Assembly (NCBI RefSeq): GCF_013364215.1
Contig: NZ_CP054923.1
Location: forward strand, 3,720,001-3,784,000
Length of the DNA: 64,000 nucleotides
DNA from: Verrucosispora sp. NA02020
Lineage (GTDB): Bacteria > Actinomycetota > Actinomycetes > Mycobacteriales > Micromonosporaceae
Direction of reading: 5' to 3'
The notes beneath the pieces are model-generated. The model was not told where the DNA came from, did not search any database, and saw only the letters and a list, made by a program, of their open reading frames with translations. Of this stretch, positions 7,083-15,593 are shown piece by piece. How positions within the stretch are numbered: position 1 is the first letter of the stretch; each line of letters opens with the position of its first letter. Made by a program: the position numbers and the translations under genes.

Positions 7083-9908
7083 TTATCCCGGCCCGGCCGC
7101 GGTCGGGGACCAGGGCCAGGGCACGTCGCGGAAGGCCGCCTCGACGAGCAGCGCCTCGACGCCGCGCAGGAACGGCGCGATCCGTTCCGCCGGGAAGTAG
7201 CGGGTGTCGGCGGTGACGACCAGTTCGACCGCGCCGGGCGCGTCGAGCACCTGGACCCGGCAGCGCCACGGGAACCGCTCCAACTCCGGCAGCCAGCGGA
7301 ACGCGCTGTCGCCGACCATCGCCCGCAGGGCGGTCTCGTCCGGGCCCGCCGCCGTCGGGTCGACGTCGCGGGCCAGCCGGGCGTCGTTGAGGTAGCAGTA
7401 CGCGGACAGGAAGGTCCGGTGGTCGTGGCCGAGGTCGGTGAAGGTGCGCTCCCACACGGCCGGGTCGTAGTAGGCGTGCCGGTAGGCGTCCAGCGCTCCC
7501 CGCCGGGCCCGGGACAGCAGGTCGGCGAAGCCGGGCCGGTCGGCCAGGTCGAGCCGACAGAGCCCGATCTGGTTGAGGGTGCCGACCGCGTCCTGGTGCC
7601 CAGGCTGGAAGCGGTTGCTGGCCATCACCACGATGCCGCAGGACTCCTGCCCGCCGTCGCCGGTCAGCCCGGCGGCGGTCGCCGCCAGCACGACGTTGGA
7701 GGTGCTGACGGCGTTGCGGGTCGCGATCAGGCCGGCCGCGTGGTGGACGGCGCGGGAGACCAGCGACCCACGCCGGTAACGGGGTGCCGGCGCGGCGCCG
7801 ACCGGGTCGGAGAGGTTCGCCGCCAGGCCGGGCAGCTGCCGCACCCAGTACGCCACCGCCCGCTCCGACCGTCGTCGTCCGGCGTCGCGCTCCCGCCCGG
7901 CGAGGTCGACCGACTGGAGGCCGACCGGCGTGTCCAGGGTGCCGTGCCGCAGGAGCCTGCGCAGGTCACGCAGCACGACGTCGGTGGCGTGGAAGTCGAC
8001 GGTGGCGTGGCTGAACACCAGCACGATCTGGCGTACCCGGTCGTCGACGGTGACCAGGGCGACCCGCAGCGGCCACTCGGCGACGTGGTCGAAGCGCGAC
8101 GCGCGCAGCCGGGCGGTCAGCTCCGCCGCGAGCGCGCGGCCGTCGGGGTCGTCCACCGGCCGGGGTACGGCGTGCACGCCGACGGGCAGCCGCCCGGTCG
8201 CCGCCATCTCCTGGTGCACCTCGTCGTCCCGGCGGCGGAACCGGGTGCGCAGCGATCCGTGCCGGGCGACCAGTGCGCCGAGGGCCCGCACCGCCTCGGG
8301 GACGGTCACCTCGGTCCGCGCCGACACGGCGAGCGTGCGGGGGAGACTCAGCACCCGGTACGCGGCGGGGGACTCGAACTCCTCCACGGTCCGCCACATG
8401 GCGCGTTGTCCCCAGGTCAGCGGCGCGCTGGCGGCCCGCCCGCCCGCGAAGTCCGCGTACGCCGTCTCCTCGGCGTGCCCGGCGCGGCGCGGGACCGGCC
8501 CGGCGGCGCCGGTGGACGTCGGTGACCAGGGCCATCGCACGTCGTCGAAGGCCGCCTCGACCAGCAACTCCTCCATGCCCCGCAGGAACGGCTCGACGGA
8601 GTCCATCGCGAGGTGCCGGGTGTCGACGGTGAGCGTGACGCCCACCGCGTCCGGCTCGTCCACGACGTGGGCCAGCAGGTGCCAGGAGGCCGCGTTCAGC
8701 CCGGCGGTCCAGGAGAAGTCACTCTGGGCGGTGGCCGCCCGCAACTCGTCCCGGGTCACCTCGGGCGGCTGGTCGAGGCCGCCGAGTGGCAGCCGGACGT
8801 CGTTGAAGTAGTGGTGCGGGTGGAACGCCGTCTCGTAGTCGACGCCCTGCTCCTCGAAGGCGTGCCGCAGCGCGGACGGCTGGTAGTACGCGTGCCGCAG
8901 GCCGTTCAGCGACGCCGCCCAGACCCGGCGCAGCAACTCGGCGAAGTCGGTGCACCCGGCCAGGTCCACCACGCAGAATCCGATCTGACCGAGGTTCGCC
9001 ACCGCCTGCGCGTACTCGGTGCGGAACCGGTTGTGCGACATCGGGAAGAGGCCGGACAGTTCGTGCCCGGAGGTGCGTACGGCCATCGCCTGGTAGCCGG
9101 CGAGCAGTGCGGCGGAGACGCTGACCCGATGTCGGGCGGCGACCAGCCGGGCCGCCCTGTCCATCGCGGAGGAGACCAGGACGCCCCGACGCAGGTGCGG
9201 CGTCAGCCCCGGCCCGGCCGGGACCAGCGGCTGCCGGGGGAGCCGGTCGAACTCCCGCTGCCAGTACGCCACCGCCCGCTGTGAGCGCCCCCGGTCGGGT
9301 CCCTGCTGGAGCCGGGCCACCTCCGCCGACTGCGGACCGGCCGGAGTGTGCAGGCCGCCGCGCAGCAGAAGCAACCGCAGGTCACGCAGCACGATCTCGA
9401 CCGCGTGGGCGTCCACCGTGGTGTGGCTGAACACCAGCACGATCTGGCGTACCCGATCGTCCACAGTCACCAGTGCGACCCGCAGCGGCCACTCGGCCGA
9501 ATGGTCGAACGCGACGTCGCCGAGCCGTTCGGCGGCCTGCCGTGCGGCCTGCGCACCGTCACCGGTGCCGGGATGGAGCAGCAGCGGGAACAGCCCGGCG
9601 GGGGCGACCTCCTGCCGGGACTCGCCGTCGACGACCGGGAGCCGGGTGCGCAGCGCGGAGTGCCGGCTGACCAGCGCACCCACCGCCCGGGTCGCGGTCG
9701 TCACGGTCACCCCGGCGCGGGGGGAGACCGGCACGGCCCGCCGCAGGTTGAGGAACCGGTGGTTGGAGCCGAACCGGGCGATCGAGCGCAGGAGGACCTG
9801 CTGAGCCCAGGTCGGCGGCGCCGTCCCGGCACCACCACCGGAGAACTCGGCGTAGCGCAGCGGTTCTGCCGCCCACTCGGCGGGGACCACCGTATCCGCG
9901 AATCGCAT
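7083..9908 (-). CDS. Tandem condensation-domain-like protein
   Basis: 941 residues made of two copies of an NRPS condensation-like domain with no adenylation or carrier domain. Each copy starts with a TWxQxxxxR-type motif, has RHxxLRTR, and carries a reduced HHxxxDG motif: SHTTVDA with His162/Asp166 and SHATVDF with His634/Asp638. The catalytic His and the structural Asp remain; the first His and the Gly are lost. Both copies end in LVEAAF and WPWSPT. The halves share long identical stretches, pointing to recent duplication. It is divergent to the NRPS genes and probably acylates or joins the peptide (inference). The start has only a weak ribosome site. Confidence 0.75.
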   Translation of the reverse strand: MRFADTVVPAEWAAEPLRYAEFSGGGAGTAPPTWAQQVLLRSIARFGSNHRFLNLRRAVPVSPRAGVTVTTATRAVGALVSRHSALRTRLPVVDGESRQEVAPAGLFPLLLHPGTGDGAQAARQAAERLGDVAFDHSAEWPLRVALVTVDDRVRQIVLVFSHTTVDAHAVEIVLRDLRLLLLRGGLHTPAGPQSAEVARLQQGPDRGRSQRAVAYWQREFDRLPRQPLVPAGPGLTPHLRRGVLVSSAMDRAARLVAARHRVSVSAALLAGYQAMAVRTSGHELSGLFPMSHNRFRTEYAQAVANLGQIGFCVVDLAGCTDFAELLRRVWAASLNGLRHAYYQPSALRHAFEEQGVDYETAFHPHHYFNDVRLPLGGLDQPPEVTRDELRAATAQSDFSWTAGLNAASWHLLAHVVDEPDAVGVTLTVDTRHLAMDSVEPFLRGMEELLVEAAFDDVRWPWSPTSTGAAGPVPRRAGHAEETAYADFAGGRAASAPLTWGQRAMWRTVEEFESPAAYRVLSLPRTLAVSARTEVTVPEAVRALGALVARHGSLRTRFRRRDDEVHQEMAATGRLPVGVHAVPRPVDDPDGRALAAELTARLRASRFDHVAEWPLRVALVTVDDRVRQIVLVFSHATVDFHATDVVLRDLRRLLRHGTLDTPVGLQSVDLAGRERDAGRRRSERAVAYWVRQLPGLAANLSDPVGAAPAPRYRRGSLVSRAVHHAAGLIATRNAVSTSNVVLAATAAGLTGDGGQESCGIVVMASNRFQPGHQDAVGTLNQIGLCRLDLADRPGFADLLSRARRGALDAYRHAYYDPAVWERTFTDLGHDHRTFLSAYCYLNDARLARDVDPTAAGPDETALRAMVGDSAFRWLPELERFPWRCRVQVLDAPGAVELVVTADTRYFPAERIAPFLRGVEALLVEAAFRDVPWPWSPTAAGPG

Positions 9909-9942
9909 TCCTGACGGTACGACGGTCCGTTCCGCTGCTGGA

Positions 9943-9954
9943 TCGATCGATCGA
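9943..9954. promoter_or_regulatory. Palindromic element in the divergent NRPS promoter region
   Basis: TCGATCGATCGA is a perfect 12-bp palindrome in the 137-bp gap between the two divergent biosynthetic genes, about 35 bp from one start and 90 bp from the other. It could be an operator or just a short GATC repeat. No pathway-specific regulator gene lies next to it. Confidence 0.25.
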
Positions 9955-10045
9955 GTCCTACACAGTGGACCGATCAGCCGATCCACCCTCTGGGAAGCGG
10001 GATGCAGACTACTGACTCCCGTCCGTCATCGGATTGAGGCATAGC

Positions 10046-13000
10046 GTGACGAACGTCGACGTGCCGGCCCGAGACACCACCGTCATCCCGACGGCGACTC
10101 CGCCCGCCGGAGCGCCCCGACTCTCCTTCGGCCAGGAACGGATCTGGTTCACCGAACAGCTCGTGCCCGGCACCGCCGCGTACCTCGTCCACTCGACCGT
10201 GCGGGTGCGTGGCCCGCTCGACGTCGAGCTGCTGCGGGCCGCCGTCGACGCGACCGCTGCCCGGCACGACAGCCTTCGCATGCGGTTCACCGAGAACGCC
10301 GACGGCGAGCCCGTCGTGCACGTCGCCCCCGAGGTACGGGTGCCGGTCACCGTGACCGCCGTGCCCGGTGAGGCCGAGGCCCGCGAGCTGGTGGCCGGCT
10401 CGGTCCGCACCCCGTTCGACCTCGGCGTCGCGCCCCTGCTGCGGGTGCTCGTCGTCCGGCTCGGCGACCAGGAGCACCTGGTGCATCTCGCCATGCACCA
10501 CATCGTCAGCGACGGCTGGTCGCTGACCCTGCTGCTCGACGAGATCGCCGCGACCTACGGCGCACTGCGCGACGGCACGCCACCGCCCCCGGCACCGGCC
10601 ACCGGCTACCTGGAGTACGCGGCCTGGCAGCGGGACCGTCTCGACGGACCGGCCACCGGGGACGGGTTCGCCTACTGGACCGGAGCACTGGCCGGCGTAC
10701 CCGCGCTGGAACTGACCACCGACCGGCCCCGCCCGCCGGTGCAGTCCTACGCCGGTGCGACCCACCGCTTCACCCTCGACGCCGACCTCACCGACGGACT
10801 GCGCCGGCTCAGCCGCGCCCACCGGGCCACCCTCTACATGACCCTGCTCACCGGCCTGCAGGCGGTGCTGTTCCGCTACAGCGGCCAACGGGACTTCGCC
10901 ATCGGCTCGCCGGTCGCCGGTCGGGTGGTGCCGGAGCTGGAGAACCTCGTCGGTCTCTTCGTCAACACCCTCGCCCTGCGCGCCGACCTCTCCCCGGTCG
11001 CCGCGACCGCCGACAGCGCCGCCGTCGAACCCAGCTTCGCGACCCTGCTGCGGCGCACCCGCACCACCGTCGTCCGCGCCCTGGCCCACCAGGAGATCCC
11101 GTTCGAACGCCTGGTCAAGGACCTGAACGTCGCCCGGGACGTGAGCCGCTCCCCGGTGTTCCAGGTGCTGTTCACCCTCCAGAACTTCGCGCCCGGCGGC
11201 ACCCGGTGGCCCGAGGACCTGCGCGCCGAGGGCGTCGGGACCGACGTGGCCAACGCCCGCTTCGACCTGTCGCTCTACGTCGGCGAGTCCGCCGACGGGC
11301 TGCGCGGCATGGTCGTCTACGACACCGACCTCTTCGACGCCGCCACCGTACGCCGGCTGACCGCAAGTCTCGCCACGCTGCTGCGCGCCGCCGTCGCCCG
11401 GCCGGACCTGCCCGTCGTCGACCTGGACCTGCTCGACGCGGACGAACGGGACCGGGTGCTGGCCCTGGGCCGACCCGAGCACGACGCGGTGGCCCGGGTC
11501 ACCGGCGCGGCGACCACCCTGGCCGAGCTGATCGGCCCGCACGTCGCCGCCACCCCCGACGCCCCGGCGGTGGTCCTCGGCCCGGACACGCTCACCTACC
11601 GGGAACTGGACCGGCGGGCCAACCAGCTCGCCCACTGGCTGCGCCGCCGGGGCGTCGGCCCGGACCGGCTGGTCGGGGTGCTGCTCGACCAGTCGGTCGA
11701 CCTGGCCGCGACGCTGCTCGGGGTGCTGCGGGCCGGTGGGGCGTACCTGCCGCTGGACCCGGAGCAGCCCCCCGCGCGGCGGGACCTGATGCTCGCCGAC
11801 GCCCGTCCGACCGTGGTGCTGACCAGCTCCGCCCTGCGTGACGGGCGGCCCGCCGAGGCGAACACGGTCGCCCTGGACGAGATCGCCGACGAGGTCGCGG
11901 CCCAGCCCGACACCGCGCCGGAGACCGGCACCACCGGCGAGCACCTCGCGTACGTCATCTACACCTCCGGCTCCACCGGCACCCCGAAGGGGGTCGCCGT
12001 GGCACACCGGCAGGTGCTGCGCTACCTCGACGGGGTGGCCGACCGGTTCGGGGTCGTCCCGGCCGCCCGGTACGGGCTGATGCAGTCGATGTCGTTCGAC
12101 TTCAGCGTCACCCTCTTCTATCTGGCGCTGGCCACCGGTGGCGCGGTGCACCTGCTGCCCCGCCGGTGTACCGGCGCGGAGCTCGCCGAGCGGCTGCGGA
12201 CCGCCCGCATCGACTACCTGAAGATCACACCGTCGCACCTGTGGGCGCTGACCGCCGACGCCGCACCGGGGGAGCTGCTGCCCGCCCGCGCGCTCGTGCT
12301 CGGTGGCGAGGCGTCCGACCTGGACCGGGTCGGCCCGCTCGCCGCCGCCGGTCCGGCCCGGGTCTTCAACCACTACGGCCCCACCGAGGCCACCGTCGGC
12401 GTCACCACCTACGAGGTCACCGCCGACGCGCCGACCAGCGGACCGGTGCCGATCGGCCGGCCCCTGCCGCACGCCCGGGTGTACGTGCTCGACGAGCGGA
12501 TGCGTCCGGTCCCGGTCGGCGTACCCGGTGAGGTGTACCTCGGCGGTGACCGGCTGGCGCGCGGCTACCTGAACCGGCCCGACCTGACCGGCGAGCGCTT
12601 CGTCCCCGACCCGTACGGTCCACCCGGCGCGCGTCTCTACCGCACCGGCGACCTGGGACGCTGGCGCGCCGACGGGCAGCTCGTCTTCCTCGGCCGCCGC
12701 GACCACCAGGTCAAGATCCGTGGCTACCGGGTCGAGCTCGGCGAGATCGAGGCCGCGCTGCGGGACTGCCCCGGGGTACGGCAGGCCGCGGTGCTGCTGC
12801 GCGACGAGCGGCTGGTGGCGTACCTGGAGGCGGCACCCGACGAGGCCGTGCCCGAGCCGGCCGCGCTGCGTCGGCGGCTCGCCGACCGGTTACCCGAGCA
12901 CATGGTGCCGAGCCGGTGGGTTGCCCTGGACCGGCTGCCGTTGCAGGAACACGGCAAGGTGGACCGGCGGGCCCTGCCCGAGCCCGTCGACGACGCCCCG

Positions 13001-15592
13001 ACCGGTGCGCGGGAGACGCCGACCGGGCCGGTCGAGACGCTGGTGGCCGACGTCTGGCGAGCCGTTCTCGGGGTGACCGAGGTCGGCGCCACCGACGACT
13101 TCTTCGAGCTGGGCGGGCACTCCCTGCTGGCCACCCAGGTGGTGGCCCGGCTCCGTCGGGAACTGCCCGACGTGGTCGGCACGGACGCGCCGCCGGTCAG
13201 CGTGATGGACCTGTTCCGCCACCGCACCGTACGCGAGCTGGCCCTGCTGGTCGCCGGGGACGGCACGGACCGCGGCGGGCTGCTGCACGAACTGACCCCG
13301 CCGACGCCCGCCGGCACCCGGATCGCCACCCTGGTCTGCGTCCCGTACGGCGGCGGCAGCGCGGTGGTGTACCAACCGCTGGCCGACGCCCTGCCGCCCG
13401 GGTACCGGCTGCTGTCGGTGGCCGTACCCGGGCACGACATCGGCCTCGCCGACGACCCGGCACCCATCGCGGAGGTCGCCGCCGACGTCGTCGCGGAGAT
13501 CCTGCACCGGGTCACCGGGCCGCTGATCCTGTATGGACACTGCGGCCCCGGCGGGGCGCTGGCCGTGGAGGTCGCCCGCCGGCTGGAGGCCGCCGGCCGG
13601 GACCTGGAGGCGGTGTACCTGGGCGCGGTCTTCCCGTTCGCCCGTCCCGTCGGCGGCCTGCTCGGCCCGCTGCTGCGACTGCGGTTGGCCGAGCGGCTGC
13701 GCAGCGACCGGATCTACCGCACCTGGTTGCAGGCGCAGGGCACCTCCATCGGGTCACTGGCACCGGACGAGGTCGCGTTCCTGATCCGCGCCATGCGGCA
13801 CGACGCCGAGGTCTCCGAGGAGTACTTCACCGAGCTGATGCGGCGACGGGTCGGCCCGCTGCGGGCACCGATCGTCTCCGTGGTCGGCGAGCGTGACCGC
13901 AGCACCGACTTCCACGAGGAGCGCTACCGCGAGTGGCACTTCCTCAGCGACCGCACCGCGCTCGCCGTGATCGACGAGGCCGGACACTACTTCCTCAAGT
14001 ACCGGGCGGCCGAGCTGGCCGAGATCGTCACCGACGTACACCGGCACCTCGCCGCGCCGCCGCCGTCCGCCGCGCCGGTCCGCGCCGAGCCGGGCCCGCC
14101 GTCCGTCGCCTCGCCGCGTCCGGACGGCACGCCGGCCGCCTGGCAGCTCGCGGCCGTCTCCCAGCGGGGACCGGACGGACCCTCGGGCGGGAGCGACGGT
14201 ACGGCCACCGCGCCGCCACCGAGCATGCGCCGCTTCGGTCTGGTCGCCGCCGGGCAGATCGTCTCCGGCATGGGGACGGCGCTGACCACGTTCGCCGTGC
14301 CACTGTGGATCTACACGCAGACCGGGTCGCTCGCCCGGTTCGCGCTCTTCGCGGTGCTCGCGCTGATGCCCGGCCTGCTCGTCGCACCGCTGGCCGGCGC
14401 GGTGATCGACCGGTTCAGCCGGCGACGCGTCCTGCTCGGCGCCTGCATGGCCGCCGGGGGCGGCAACGCGGCGATGGCGGTGCTGGTGCTGACCGACGTC
14501 GCCCAGGTGTGGCACTTCTACCCCTTCACCGCCTGGCTGTCGGTGGCACTGGCGTTCCAGCGGCTCGCGTTCGTCTCGGCGGTGCCGCAGCTCGTGCCGA
14601 AGCGCTTTCTCGGCCACGCGAACGGTCTCGCCCAGACCGCTGTCGGCCTCACCCAGTTCACCGTCCCGCTGATCGCCGTGGCCCTGCTCCAGGCCGTCGG
14701 GCTGCGCGGCATCCTGCTCATCGACGTGGTGTCATACCTCTTCGCGATCGGTGTGCTGGCCGTGGTGAGGTTCCCGCGTACGCTCGCCCTGCGCCGCCGC
14801 GAGAGCATCGGTGCGGAGATCGTCGCCGGGCTGCGGTACGCGCTGCGCCGCCGGGAGTTCCGCGCCATGCTGGCGTTCTTCGCCGCGCTGAACTTCTTCC
14901 TCTTCCCGGTGCTGTTCCTGCTCTCCCCGCTGGTGCTCGGCTTCGCCGACCTGAACGAGGTGGCGCAGATCGCGCTGACCGGCGGGGTCGGCGCCGCCAC
15001 CGGCGGTCTGGTGATGCTGCTCTGGGGCGGTCCCCGCAAGCGTCGGATGCGAGCGGTGCTGCTGGGCACGCTCGGCATCGCGGTGGCCGCCGTGGTCACC
15101 GGGCTGCGGCCGAACCTGCTGGTCATCGGCGCGGGCGCGTTCGGCATGTACCTCGCGCTCGCCATCGTCAACGGCGTCTACAACACGATCATCCAGACCA
15201 AGGTGCCGCCCCGGGTGCACGGGCGGGTCTTCGCGCTCAACCAGATGGTGGCGCAGTCCACCATGCCGCTGGGCTGGGGCCTGGTCGCCCCGTACGCCGC
15301 CCGGGTGACCGAGCCGATGCTGCTGGCCGACGGCGTGCTGGCCGGCACGGTCGGCGCGGTGATCGGGGTCGGGCCGGGGCGCGGACACGGGCTGCTCTAC
15401 GTGCTGTTCGGGCTCTGCATCGCGGTGACGGCGCTGGTGTCGCTGGCCACGCCGGTGCTGTCCCGCTTCGACGACGAGGTGCCCGACGCGCCCCCGGACG
15501 ACCTGGTCGGCATCGAGGAGCGCCGGGCGCGGTCGGCCGCCGGCGGGGACGAGCGGGTACCGGCCGCCGCGACCGGCGGAAAGGCGGACTGA
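10046..15592 (+). CDS. NRPS fused to MFS transporter: C-A-PCP-TE-MFS
   Basis: 1848 residues. Condensation domain about 20-440 with HHIVSDG at 151-157. Adenylation domain about 485-975 with YTSGSTGTPKG at 639-649. Carrier domain with LGGHSLL, Ser1026. Thioesterase about 1080-1340 with GHCGPGG (Cys1166 where Ser is usual) and His1314. From about 1394 a full MFS exporter with about 12 helices (RRFGLVAAGQIVSGMGTAL starts it). Aligned by eye to GrsA, the specificity residues read DFTKVGHVGK, close to the Asp code DLTKVGHIGK. One TTA codon lies at 12890-12892. The GTG start follows GAGG; a TTG at 10034 is possible. NRPS/MFS fusions are known in actinomycetes. Confidence 0.9.
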   Translation: MTNVDVPARDTTVIPTATPPAGAPRLSFGQERIWFTEQLVPGTAAYLVHSTVRVRGPLDVELLRAAVDATAARHDSLRMRFTENADGEPVVHVAPEVRVPVTVTAVPGEAEARELVAGSVRTPFDLGVAPLLRVLVVRLGDQEHLVHLAMHHIVSDGWSLTLLLDEIAATYGALRDGTPPPPAPATGYLEYAAWQRDRLDGPATGDGFAYWTGALAGVPALELTTDRPRPPVQSYAGATHRFTLDADLTDGLRRLSRAHRATLYMTLLTGLQAVLFRYSGQRDFAIGSPVAGRVVPELENLVGLFVNTLALRADLSPVAATADSAAVEPSFATLLRRTRTTVVRALAHQEIPFERLVKDLNVARDVSRSPVFQVLFTLQNFAPGGTRWPEDLRAEGVGTDVANARFDLSLYVGESADGLRGMVVYDTDLFDAATVRRLTASLATLLRAAVARPDLPVVDLDLLDADERDRVLALGRPEHDAVARVTGAATTLAELIGPHVAATPDAPAVVLGPDTLTYRELDRRANQLAHWLRRRGVGPDRLVGVLLDQSVDLAATLLGVLRAGGAYLPLDPEQPPARRDLMLADARPTVVLTSSALRDGRPAEANTVALDEIADEVAAQPDTAPETGTTGEHLAYVIYTSGSTGTPKGVAVAHRQVLRYLDGVADRFGVVPAARYGLMQSMSFDFSVTLFYLALATGGAVHLLPRRCTGAELAERLRTARIDYLKITPSHLWALTADAAPGELLPARALVLGGEASDLDRVGPLAAAGPARVFNHYGPTEATVGVTTYEVTADAPTSGPVPIGRPLPHARVYVLDERMRPVPVGVPGEVYLGGDRLARGYLNRPDLTGERFVPDPYGPPGARLYRTGDLGRWRADGQLVFLGRRDHQVKIRGYRVELGEIEAALRDCPGVRQAAVLLRDERLVAYLEAAPDEAVPEPAALRRRLADRLPEHMVPSRWVALDRLPLQEHGKVDRRALPEPVDDAPTGARETPTGPVETLVADVWRAVLGVTEVGATDDFFELGGHSLLATQVVARLRRELPDVVGTDAPPVSVMDLFRHRTVRELALLVAGDGTDRGGLLHELTPPTPAGTRIATLVCVPYGGGSAVVYQPLADALPPGYRLLSVAVPGHDIGLADDPAPIAEVAADVVAEILHRVTGPLILYGHCGPGGALAVEVARRLEAAGRDLEAVYLGAVFPFARPVGGLLGPLLRLRLAERLRSDRIYRTWLQAQGTSIGSLAPDEVAFLIRAMRHDAEVSEEYFTELMRRRVGPLRAPIVSVVGERDRSTDFHEERYREWHFLSDRTALAVIDEAGHYFLKYRAAELAEIVTDVHRHLAAPPPSAAPVRAEPGPPSVASPRPDGTPAAWQLAAVSQRGPDGPSGGSDGTATAPPPSMRRFGLVAAGQIVSGMGTALTTFAVPLWIYTQTGSLARFALFAVLALMPGLLVAPLAGAVIDRFSRRRVLLGACMAAGGGNAAMAVLVLTDVAQVWHFYPFTAWLSVALAFQRLAFVSAVPQLVPKRFLGHANGLAQTAVGLTQFTVPLIAVALLQAVGLRGILLIDVVSYLFAIGVLAVVRFPRTLALRRRESIGAEIVAGLRYALRRREFRAMLAFFAALNFFLFPVLFLLSPLVLGFADLNEVAQIALTGGVGAATGGLVMLLWGGPRKRRMRAVLLGTLGIAVAAVVTGLRPNLLVIGAGAFGMYLALAIVNGVYNTIIQTKVPPRVHGRVFALNQMVAQSTMPLGWGLVAPYAARVTEPMLLADGVLAGTVGAVIGVGPGRGHGLLYVLFGLCIAVTALVSLATPVLSRFDDEVPDAPPDDLVGIEERRARSAAGGDERVPAAATGGKAD

Positions 15593-15593
15593 G

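Noticed and set aside
9974-12706. A 910-codon open frame on the minus strand opposite the first NRPS gene
   Set aside because: It mirrors the third-position GC bias of the plus-strand gene, has low-complexity Gly/Arg/Val/His composition, and matches no fold. The plus strand shows a complete NRPS.
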